Positions 40,461 to 47,870 of a DNA stretch of 64,000 nt are shown here, piece by piece. Both the position numbers and the translations under genes were made by a program. The notes below the pieces were generated by a model. That model made no database searches, was not told the origin of the DNA, and saw nothing but the letters and a program-made list of their open reading frames with translations. The first letter of the stretch is position 1. Each line of letters begins with the position of its first letter. The DNA is from Bryobacteraceae bacterium. GTDB lineage: Bacteria; Acidobacteriota; Terriglobia; Bryobacterales; Bryobacteraceae. Location: contig BPGD01000001.1 of assembly GCA_026002855.1 (NCBI GenBank), positions 4,162,001 through 4,226,000 of the forward strand. The letters run 5' to 3'.

Positions 40461-41636
40461 ATGACCGAGCGGCTCTATTACACGGACAGCTTTCTCACGG
40501 AGTTCGACGCGCGCGTCGTGCGCGCCGAAGACGGCCGCACGCGGATCGTTCTCGATCGCACCGCCTTCTATCCCACCTCCGGCGGCCAGCCCCACGACAC
40601 GGGCACTTTGGCGGGCGTCCCGGTTGTCCGTGTCGAAGACGCCGACGATGAGATTGTGCACGTGCTGGCCGCCCCGCTGCCTGAAAGCGGGACGGCCCAC
40701 GGCGTCATCGACTGGCCGCGCCGCTTCGACCACATGCAACAGCACAGCGGCCAGCATCTGCTGTCGGCCGTTTTCGATCAGCTCTTCGGCTACCGCACGG
40801 CCAGCTTCCATCTTGGATCAGCCGCCAGCACCATCGATCTGGACACCGCGTCCATCGCCCCTGGCGAACTCGCCGCGGCCGAGCGCCGCGCCAATGAACT
40901 CGTCTGGCAGGACCTGCCGGTGCGGGTGTCCTTTGAGGACTCGCGCCAGGCCGAAGGCCTGCGGAAGGAGGCGGCGCGCGAGGGGCTGCTGCGGATCATC
41001 ACCATCGAGGGCGTGGATCGCTCGGCCTGCGGCGGCACGCACGTGCGCTCCACCGGCCAGATCGGCGTAGTGCTGGTGCGGAAGACGGAAAAGATCCGTG
41101 GCATGACGCGCGTCGAATTTCTTTGTGGCGGCCGCGCCATCGCGCGCGCCCGGGCCGACTACGAAGCGCTGGACCGCACGGCGCGCCTGTTCAGCGCGGC
41201 GCTCGAGGACGTCCCTGCGGCTGCCGCCGGCGCGCTCGAACAGGCCCGCGAGGCCGAAAAGACGCGGCGGCGGCTGGCGCTTGAGCTGGCCACGCTGCGC
41301 GGCAAGGCGCTCTATGATGCGTGCGCGCCGGAGGACGCCACCGGCCTGCGGATCCACGTCGAGCGCCTTGCGCAGGGCCCGCCGGGCGATGAGATCCGTG
41401 CGATGGCGCAGAGCTTCTGCGCCGCCGGCGACGGACTGTTCATCGCCGCCAGCGCCAGCCCGCCCAGCGTGCTCTTCGCCTGCGGGCAGAACACCGGCTT
41501 CCAGGCGGGCGCGCGGCTCAAGGCCGTGCTCGAGCAACATGGCGGGCGCGGCGGCGGCGCCGGCCAGATGGCCCAGGGGAGCCTGCCCTCGGCGGAGCTG
41601 CTCGATGCGGTCATTGCCGCGCTGCTTCAGCGATAA
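40461..41636 (+). CDS. Alanyl-tRNA editing protein with DHHA1 domain (AlaX-L type)
   Basis: Deacylates mischarged Ser- or Gly-tRNA(Ala) in trans. The 391 residues have an AlaRS-like N-terminus (FYPTSGGQPHDTG), the zinc/catalytic motif HMQQHSGQH (His95 and His99), a second zinc motif SACGGTHV (Cys190, His194), then a helical linker and a C-terminal DHHA1 domain ending GRGGGAGQMAQGSL. This is the long AlaX form. It overlaps the convergent transporter gene by ten bases. Confidence 0.9.
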   Translation: MTERLYYTDSFLTEFDARVVRAEDGRTRIVLDRTAFYPTSGGQPHDTGTLAGVPVVRVEDADDEIVHVLAAPLPESGTAHGVIDWPRRFDHMQQHSGQHLLSAVFDQLFGYRTASFHLGSAASTIDLDTASIAPGELAAAERRANELVWQDLPVRVSFEDSRQAEGLRKEAAREGLLRIITIEGVDRSACGGTHVRSTGQIGVVLVRKTEKIRGMTRVEFLCGGRAIARARADYEALDRTARLFSAALEDVPAAAAGALEQAREAEKTRRRLALELATLRGKALYDACAPEDATGLRIHVERLAQGPPGDEIRAMAQSFCAAGDGLFIAASASPPSVLFACGQNTGFQAGARLKAVLEQHGGRGGGAGQMAQGSLPSAELLDAVIAALLQR

Positions 41637-42709
41637 AGCGGCGCCAGCGACAGCAGCGCCAGCCCGGCGGCATACAGCAGCAGCATGATCCAGATCCGGA
41701 AGCGGACCCCGGTCTCGGCCCCGGCGAACTCTTTCCAGACCAGCAGCCCCCAAAGCGTGCTCACCAGCGTCGCCCCCTGCCCGATGGCGTAACTGATGGC
41801 CGGGCCGACGTTGACGCTGTTCGGCGCGCTGGCCGCCACGAAGTTGCTGATGGTGCCGACGCCCCAGATGACGCCGCCGAGCACGCCCAGCGCGTGCTGG
41901 CGGCCCGTGCCAGCCAGATAATCGCGCAGGCCGACCGGATCGCCCTCCACCGGCAGGTTCATGAAGAACAGGTTGAAGACGGGCGTCGTCACCAGCACGC
42001 CCAGGGCAAAGCAGAAAGCGGCCGCATACGGGCCCAGGCCGAGGTCGCCTTCCTTGCTCATCTCGACCAGCGGATAAAAGAGGCCCATCAGGACGCCCGC
42101 GGCCAGGCTGAGTCCGAGGCCTTTCCACGGCGAGGACCTGCGGGGCGCTGGCCCGCGGCCGCGCTGCGGCGGATGCGCCGCAGGCAGCGGCGCGGCCTCG
42201 CGCGCCCGCTGCCGCGCCAGCGCCGCGTAGGCCAGCGAGGTCATCACGATCGCCATCAGCACCAGCGCCACGCCGCCAAATACCATCGCCGGATGGCCCG
42301 CCGGATGGATCGTGTAGTTGAGGATGGCGCCTTCGACCAGCGCCAGCCCGATACCCACCGGAAACGCCACTGACAGCCCGGCCACCGAGATGGCCGCCAC
42401 CAGCAGCAGGTTCGCCAGATTGAATACGGCCCCGCCCGCCATCGCCAGCCCGATCTGCCGCTTGCCTGTCACCGCCAGATTGTCGAGGAATGGAAACAGC
42501 ACGCGGTCAGCCTCCGGCAGCACCGTCTCCACGCTGCCGAGTGTGAATGCAGCCAGCGTGGCGCACAGCATCACGCCGATGACGTAGTCGAAATAGTACA
42601 GCTCGAACCGCCACTTTCCGGCCATCTTCAGCGTGTTGGCCCACGAGCCCCAGCACAGCATCGACACGATCATCAGCAACAGCGTCACGGCATAGGTGGT
42701 GGGAATCAT
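41627..42709 (-). CDS. GRP/RhaT-like sugar or ureide-type permease
   Basis: 360 residues with about ten hydrophobic helices in two halves separated by a Pro/Arg-rich cytosolic loop (residues ~180-205). SMLCWGSWANTLKMAGKWRF, the FDYVIG segment and GGVIWGVGTISNFVAA are typical of the GRP transporter family (glucose/rhamnose uptake and plant ureide permease relatives). Start ATG 42709 is supported by GGGAG upstream. Substrate cannot be fixed. Confidence 0.75.
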   Translation of the reverse strand: MIPTTYAVTLLLMIVSMLCWGSWANTLKMAGKWRFELYYFDYVIGVMLCATLAAFTLGSVETVLPEADRVLFPFLDNLAVTGKRQIGLAMAGGAVFNLANLLLVAAISVAGLSVAFPVGIGLALVEGAILNYTIHPAGHPAMVFGGVALVLMAIVMTSLAYAALARQRAREAAPLPAAHPPQRGRGPAPRRSSPWKGLGLSLAAGVLMGLFYPLVEMSKEGDLGLGPYAAAFCFALGVLVTTPVFNLFFMNLPVEGDPVGLRDYLAGTGRQHALGVLGGVIWGVGTISNFVAASAPNSVNVGPAISYAIGQGATLVSTLWGLLVWKEFAGAETGVRFRIWIMLLLYAAGLALLSLAPLYR

Positions 42710-42788
42710 GCGGCATGCTCCCTTTTTCCGTCTCGACGGCCCAGGCGGAACCCAGTAATATATCAACAGACGTGACAGGGAGGCATCC

Positions 42789-43937
42789 ATGAAGCTGACA
42801 CTTCTCGCCGCTGCCGTTCTGCTTGCTGCGCCTGCCCACGCCCAGCGCTCCCGCTTCCAGATCGACACGACAACGCCCGAAGGTCTGCTGCTTCAGTTGG
42901 CCGGCTCGGAGTCGGACGAGGCTCGCAGGATCGAGCTCTATCAGGAATTTCTGCAAAAATTTCCGAACAGCCCCGGCAAGGTGTACGCACTGAACCAGGT
43001 CCAGCCGCTGTGGCTGAAGACGAAGGCCTTCGACAGGGTGATCGCGGCCGCCAGGGACATTCTCGCCGCCGAACCGGACAACGCCCCTGCCGCCTACAAC
43101 GCCCTCCAGGCCTGCGAGGAGCAGAACGACGCGGCCTGCATCGTCGAGTGGGCCAACTCGACCATCGCCGCCGCGCGCAAAAAGATCGAGTCAAAGGAAC
43201 CAGAGGACGAGACCGAGGCCGAGCGCTGGAAGGCCGAAGTGGACTTCGCCAGACAGGTGACCACCCGCGCCGAGTATTCTTTCTACGCGATGGCCCTGAA
43301 GAGCACGGACCCGAAGGTCATCGTGCAGATGAGCGAGGAACTGGAGAAGGCCAACCCCAGCAGTGAATACATGGCCCGCACGGCCGCGCGCGGCTTCATC
43401 GCGCTGATTCAGATGAAGGATCTCAAGCGCGCGCTCGAGTTCGCCGAAAACGCCGACGCAAAGAACTTCGCCAACGAAGACATGCTGGTCTTCGCCGCCG
43501 ACACGCACCTGACGTCCTCAAAGAACTACGACAGGGCCATTCTCTACGCCGAAAAACTCATCTCGATGCTGCCCGCCAAAGAGGCGCCCGAGGGCGTTTC
43601 TCCGGCCGACTGGGAAACGAAGAAGACGAACACGCTGGCCCGCGGCTACTGGATCGCCGGCATCGCTTATGGCGTGCGTGAGAAGTGGCCGGAGTGCGAG
43701 AAGGTGCTCAATGACGGACTGCCGGTCATCCAGAAAAGCTCCACTGCCAACGACCTGCTGCCCGGCGCGTACTTCTACCTCGGGCTGGCCAACTACAGCC
43801 TGGCCGGCAAGGGACCGAAGCGCAATGCCGCCCGGCTGGCCGCGGCGCAGAAATACTGGAGTGCCTGCGCGAAGATGAAGAGCCCGTTCCAGGCGCGTGC
43901 GCAGCAGAATCTGCTGGGACTGGCAGCCGGCAAGTGA
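42789..43937 (+). CDS. Exported TPR-like helical repeat protein
   Basis: 382 residues with a signal peptide (KLTLLAAAVLLAAPAHAQ). The rest is helical with TPR-like periodicity, for example AFDRVIAAARDILAAEPDNAPAAYNAL and YDRAILYAEKLISMLP, ending in ARAQQNLLGLA. Likely a periplasmic protein-protein interaction scaffold. The ATG is preceded by GGGAGG. The acetate kinase-like gene begins three bases after its stop, so the two are probably cotranscribed. Confidence 0.65.
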   Translation: MKLTLLAAAVLLAAPAHAQRSRFQIDTTTPEGLLLQLAGSESDEARRIELYQEFLQKFPNSPGKVYALNQVQPLWLKTKAFDRVIAAARDILAAEPDNAPAAYNALQACEEQNDAACIVEWANSTIAAARKKIESKEPEDETEAERWKAEVDFARQVTTRAEYSFYAMALKSTDPKVIVQMSEELEKANPSSEYMARTAARGFIALIQMKDLKRALEFAENADAKNFANEDMLVFAADTHLTSSKNYDRAILYAEKLISMLPAKEAPEGVSPADWETKKTNTLARGYWIAGIAYGVREKWPECEKVLNDGLPVIQKSSTANDLLPGAYFYLGLANYSLAGKGPKRNAARLAAAQKYWSACAKMKSPFQARAQQNLLGLAAGK

Positions 43938-43940
43938 ATC

Positions 43941-45041
43941 ATGAACATCCTGGTTCCGAACCTCGGGTCCACGTCGCTGAAGTACCAGATTCTCGCGATG
44001 CCAGAGGAGCGCGTACTGGCGCGCGGGCGCTTCGAGCGGGTGACGGACTACCGCGCCGCCATCCGCGAAATCCGCGCCGGCGACACGGCCGTGGACGCGG
44101 TGGCGTTCAAGGCCGTCCACGGCGGCCCGCGCTACCAGGGCACGTTTGTGATCGACGAGGGCGTCGAACAGGCCATGGCGCAGTTCCTGCTGGCCGCGCC
44201 GGTGCACAACGCCATCTACCTGGAAGCGATCCGCGCCTTCCGCGACGTCCTGCCCGGCGTGCCGCTGGTGGCCGCTTTTGAGACGGAATTTCACCGCAAC
44301 AAGCCGGAATACGCCCGCGTGTACGGGGTCCCGCAGGACTGGCGGACCGATCATGGCATCGAAAGATACGGCTTCCACGGAGCCTCGCACGAATTCGTGA
44401 GCCTGCGTGTGCCGGAAATTCTCGGCTGCGCCCCCGCCGACCTGCGGCTGGCGAGCTGCCATCTGGGAGGCAGCAGCTCGGTGTGCGCCATCGACCGCGG
44501 CGTCAGCGTGGACACGACGATGGGCTTTTCGCCGCAATCGGGCCTCGAAAACGCCACCCGCCACGGCGACCTCGACGTCTTCGCCGTGCTCTACATGATG
44601 GACCGCAACGGCTGGAACACGGAGCAGGTGCGCACGCAACTGTCGCGCGTCAGCGGCCTGGCCGGCCTGTCCGGAGTGGCGGGCGGCGACGTGCGTGACA
44701 TCATGGAGGCCGCCCGGGCCGGCTCGGCCGCGGCCCATCTCGCGCTCGACGTGTTCGTCTATGAGGTGAAAAAGGCCGTTGCCGGATGCGCGGCGGCAAT
44801 GAACGGCCTGGACGCCATTGCCTTCACCGGCGGCATTGGCGAAAACAGCCCGGCGCTGCGGCGGGCCATCTGCGAGGGACTCGCTTTTCTTGGCGTCGAG
44901 CTCGACGCCGCCGCCAACGAGGAAGGCTCCGGCGACCGGGTGATCTCGTCGGCCGCATCCCGCGTGCGCGTGGTGGCGCTGGCGACCAACGAGGAACTGA
45001 TCGTCGCCCGCCGCGCCTGGCGCGTGCTTTCGCGTCAGTGA
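43941..45041 (+). CDS. Acetate/propionate kinase-like protein with altered active site
   Basis: ASKHA-fold kinase, 366 residues, shorter than the usual ~400. The nucleotide/acetate-binding frame is intact: NLGSTSLK (Asn7, Ser10, Ser12, Lys14), RYGFHGASH (His146, His150), TRHGDLD (Arg207), and a C-terminal ATNEE Glu. Compared with the well-studied Methanosarcina enzyme (from memory), the Arg of HRVVHGG is Lys58 (FKAVHGG) and the catalytic Asp of FDTAFH is Glu114 (FETEFH). It may use another substrate or be slow. No phosphotransacetylase gene is adjacent. Confidence 0.75.
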   Translation: MNILVPNLGSTSLKYQILAMPEERVLARGRFERVTDYRAAIREIRAGDTAVDAVAFKAVHGGPRYQGTFVIDEGVEQAMAQFLLAAPVHNAIYLEAIRAFRDVLPGVPLVAAFETEFHRNKPEYARVYGVPQDWRTDHGIERYGFHGASHEFVSLRVPEILGCAPADLRLASCHLGGSSSVCAIDRGVSVDTTMGFSPQSGLENATRHGDLDVFAVLYMMDRNGWNTEQVRTQLSRVSGLAGLSGVAGGDVRDIMEAARAGSAAAHLALDVFVYEVKKAVAGCAAAMNGLDAIAFTGGIGENSPALRRAICEGLAFLGVELDAAANEEGSGDRVISSAASRVRVVALATNEELIVARRAWRVLSRQ

Positions 45042-45544
45042 TCCTCGTCGCCAACGGCGACCGGGTGATCCAGCCGGATCCTGCCGGTGGCGCCTTCGGG
45101 CAGCGGCGCCAGCAATTGCTCCTTGCGGTAGATCAACGTGCTGGTGTTGTAGCTGGCCAGCTCGAAGCCGTGTCCGTGCGTGATCGCGTCCGTCGGACAG
45201 GCCTCGACGCAGTAGCCGCAGAAGATGCAGCGGCTGTAGTCGATGTTGTACACCGCCGCATAGCGCTCGCCGCCGCTGATGCGCTCCTGTTCGGTGTTGT
45301 CCGCGGCCTCGATGTAAATGCACTGTACCGGACAGGCGGCCGAACAGAGGAAACAGGCGACGCACTTTTCCAGCCCGTTGTCGTCGCGCTGGAGCACGTG
45401 CAGCCCGCGGTAGCGTTCCTGAAAGACGGGAGGCGCGTCCGGGTAATCGTCGGTAATGATGGGATTCATCATCTCGCGCAGAGTGACCGTCATCCCTTTC
45501 GCGATGGCGGCTGCGCCCTTGAGGATCTCCTGAACCTTCGGCAT
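45035..45544 (-). CDS. nuoI: NADH-quinone oxidoreductase subunit I (2x[4Fe-4S])
   Basis: Peripheral complex I subunit carrying clusters N6a and N6b. 169 residues with CVACFLCSAACP and CIFCGYCVEACP, and the flanking RYRGLHVLQRDDNGLEK and CPTDAITHGHGFELA that distinguish NuoI from simple ferredoxins. As with nuoA, no other complex I gene adjoins it. It overlaps the convergent kinase gene by seven bases. Confidence 0.92.
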   Translation of the reverse strand: MPKVQEILKGAAAIAKGMTVTLREMMNPIITDDYPDAPPVFQERYRGLHVLQRDDNGLEKCVACFLCSAACPVQCIYIEAADNTEQERISGGERYAAVYNIDYSRCIFCGYCVEACPTDAITHGHGFELASYNTSTLIYRKEQLLAPLPEGATGRIRLDHPVAVGDEDH

Positions 45545-45623
45545 ATAGAGTGTTGCGCTCCTTCCTCCCTGCTGACCTTATGGATGCGCGCGGACTCCCG
45601 CCGGGAGCCTAGAATCGCGAACC

Positions 45624-46085
45624 TCAACCCGGCTTGTAGAGCGGCACGGACTCGTCAGGAGAAAACATCGGCCGCCCGGCCCTCCTTGCCAGCTCCTCGA
45701 ACGCCCGCCGGTCGAAGGCTTCGGCTGTCCACGATATCCGCCCGTCGCTCTCCACCAGAAACAGCGAAGGCACGTACAGGACCCCGTAGGCGCGGCTCGC
45801 CGGGTATTTCGCCGCCGCCGGATCGACCAGCATCGGCAGATGCACGCCGAACAGGCGCATGAACTCACGGGTGCGCTCCGCGTCGTCCTGGCTGACGCAA
45901 TAGATCTGCAACGCGCCGCCGTCGATGCGCTGAAGATAGGGGAGCGCAAGCTGACAGGTGGGACAGGTCACCTTGAAGAAAACAAGCACCACCGGCCCTG
46001 CCTCGAGGATTTCGGCCAGCGAGCGGCGCCCGCCTTCCAGCAGGTCCAGCGTGAACTCCGGTGCTGCGGTTCCCGGCGCGAGCAT
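45624..46085 (-). CDS. Thioredoxin-fold peroxiredoxin/TlpA-like protein
   Basis: 153 residues with the AhpC/TSA-Redoxin layout: PGTAAPEFTLDLLEGGRRSL, then VVLVFFKVTCPTCQLALPYL with a CPTC redox pair, and VPSLFLVESDGRI. No signal peptide, so probably cytoplasmic. ATG 46085 is chosen because AAGGA is six bases upstream; a GTG 18 bases earlier is less likely. It is downstream of a CoA-disulfide-reductase-like gene on the same strand, consistent with a thiol redox role. Confidence 0.78.
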   Translation of the reverse strand: MLAPGTAAPEFTLDLLEGGRRSLAEILEAGPVVLVFFKVTCPTCQLALPYLQRIDGGALQIYCVSQDDAERTREFMRLFGVHLPMLVDPAAAKYPASRAYGVLYVPSLFLVESDGRISWTAEAFDRRAFEELARRAGRPMFSPDESVPLYKPG

Positions 46086-46155
46086 GTGTTGTCCTTCTTG
46101 CACCAGTCTAGCAATGCCCGCATCCGGAGCCGGAGGTCTGCAATGTGGCCATCGT

Positions 46156-47427
46156 TCAGAGCATGCGGAGGAGCTGCTGCGCGGCCACCAGCAACGGATC
46201 CATCACCGTGGAATAGGGCGGCGCGTAAGCCAGGTCCAGCCCGGCCAGGTCTTCCACCGTCATGCGCGCCGCCAGCGCCGCCGCCAACGTGTCGATCCGC
46301 GCGAGCACGCCCTGGTCCCCAAGGGCCGCCCCGCCCAGGAGCCGCCCGCTGGTGCGGTCCGCCACCAACTGCACGGCGAGCCTGCGCCCGAGGAAGTAGC
46401 GGGCCCGCTCGCGCGCTTCAATCACCGCTTCCACCGGCGAAAAGCCCTCGCGGCGCGCCTGCTGCTGGGACAGGCCGGTGACGCCCACGCCGAGCCCCGC
46501 CACGCGCACGATCGACGTGCCCGCCACGCCCGGGAAGCGCTCGCGCCGCCCGGCGGCGTTGGCGCCAGCCACGCGTCCCATCCTGTTTGCAGTGGTGCCC
46601 AGCGGAATCCACACGGCGCGGCCGCTGACGATGTGGCGCGCCTCGCAGCAGTCGCCCGCGGCAAAGACGCCGCGCAGCGAGGTCTCCTGATACTCGTCCA
46701 CGGCAAGCGCGCCCGTGCGTCCCAGCGCCGCCCCGGCCTCGGCCAGGATCTCCACGTTGGGCCGGAGACCGGTCGCATCGATCACGACATCAGCCTCCAC
46801 GCGGTCCGGGTCGGCGGGCTCGTTCAGCCGCACTTCGACGCCGCACTGCTCCAGACGCTCCACCACGCGTTGCGTCAGCCAGGCGTCCTCGCGGTTGAGA
46901 AGCGTCGTTGCGTCGTGGAAGAGCCGCACCATCAGGCCGCGCGCCCGCAGCGCGGTGGCCGTCTCCAGCCCGATGTAGCCTCCGCCCACCACCGCGGCCG
47001 TCCGCGGACGTTCCCGTTCGAGAAATCCGTTCAGCCGCTCGCCATCCGTGTCCGAATGGAGATGAAACACCCGCTCCGAATGGGACTGACGCGCCGGCCG
47101 GGCGCCTGCCGCCCACACCAGCCGGTCATAGGGGATGCGCTCGCCATTGGCCAGGACAACCTCGCGCGCGCCGTGCCGTACGGCGGCGACTTCCGCCTGG
47201 GTGCGGATGCGAATATTCCGCTCTTTTTCGAAAAATTCCCGCGGATAAACCACCAGCTCATCCATCGAAGACACCTGGCCTTCGATCAGATACGGCAGTC
47301 CGCAGGCGCCCCAGGAGATCCGGCTGCCTTTCTCAAGAACCAGGATTTCCGCGGCGGGATCCAGCCGGCGCGCCCTGGAAGCGGCGCTCAGCCCCGCGGC
47401 CACGCCGCCCACCACCACCAGCTTCAT
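46156..47427 (-). CDS. FAD-dependent pyridine nucleotide-disulfide oxidoreductase (CoA-disulfide reductase-like)
   Basis: 423 residues. FAD motif VVVGGVAAGLSAASRARR, the single active-site Cys42 in SWGACGLPYL (as in CoA-disulfide reductase and NADH oxidase), NAD(P) motif VVGGGYIGLETA, ATG-type DATGLRPN, and FAADCC-like GVFAAGDCCEA. The C-terminal dimerisation domain is present (RVAGLGVGVTGL). ATG 47427 shares ATGA with the STAS gene stop, so the two are coupled. Substrate could be CoA disulfide, polysulfide or NADH/O2. Confidence 0.85.
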   Translation of the reverse strand: MKLVVVGGVAAGLSAASRARRLDPAAEILVLEKGSRISWGACGLPYLIEGQVSSMDELVVYPREFFEKERNIRIRTQAEVAAVRHGAREVVLANGERIPYDRLVWAAGARPARQSHSERVFHLHSDTDGERLNGFLERERPRTAAVVGGGYIGLETATALRARGLMVRLFHDATTLLNREDAWLTQRVVERLEQCGVEVRLNEPADPDRVEADVVIDATGLRPNVEILAEAGAALGRTGALAVDEYQETSLRGVFAAGDCCEARHIVSGRAVWIPLGTTANRMGRVAGANAAGRRERFPGVAGTSIVRVAGLGVGVTGLSQQQARREGFSPVEAVIEARERARYFLGRRLAVQLVADRTSGRLLGGAALGDQGVLARIDTLAAALAARMTVEDLAGLDLAYAPPYSTVMDPLLVAAQQLLRML

Positions 47428-47870
47428 GACCCGCCGCCCGGGGCTTCGCCCCAGTGCTTCCGCACGAATTCGAGAATGTCGAAACTCCTCGCCGTGCGGT
47501 CCGGGAAGCACAGATTGATGGCGTCGGTCTCCGTCTCGCCAATGCGGAAGACCGTCGCCAGCTTGGTGATGACCAGCAGTTCGAGTCCCTTCTCGTTCAG
47601 TCCGAACATCGACATGACGCCGCCGGCGCGGCTCACCTTGGTGTGCGCCATCACGAGGCAGCCCAGCGCGCTCGAGTCGATGTAGTCCACCCCGCGCATG
47701 TCGAGCACGATGCGGTTACGGCCCTGTGCGAGAAGCTGCTCGAGCGTCGCGCGGAATTGCTCCACCGGCTCTCCGAGGACAAATCGCCCCGACAGTTCGA
47801 GAACCACCGCGCCGCCGCGCTCGTGCTGGCTGATCTGGAAAGGCATGCGAATTATCATTGTATCTGCCAT
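47424..47870 (-). CDS. STAS-domain protein (anti-sigma factor antagonist type)
   Basis: 148 residues from the ATG at 47870; ATGs at 47858 and 47846 are alternatives. STAS-domain features: ISQHERGGAVVLELSGRFVLG, NRIVLDMRGVDYIDSSALG (the Ser in DSSALG is the usual phosphorylation site of SpoIIAA/RsbV), and GLNEKGLELLVITKLATVF. A ~20-residue tail follows. No anti-sigma kinase or PP2C phosphatase is adjacent. The start codon overlaps the divergent glycoside hydrolase-like start (CATG), and the end overlaps the flavoprotein start. Confidence 0.82.
   Translation of the reverse strand: MADTMIIRMPFQISQHERGGAVVLELSGRFVLGEPVEQFRATLEQLLAQGRNRIVLDMRGVDYIDSSALGCLVMAHTKVSRAGGVMSMFGLNEKGLELLVITKLATVFRIGETETDAINLCFPDRTARSFDILEFVRKHWGEAPGGGS

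Noticed and set aside
43518-45365. 615-codon minus-strand frame opposite the kinase and repeat-protein genes
   Set aside because: Overlaps three well-supported genes, including part of nuoI in another frame; composition of a shadow.
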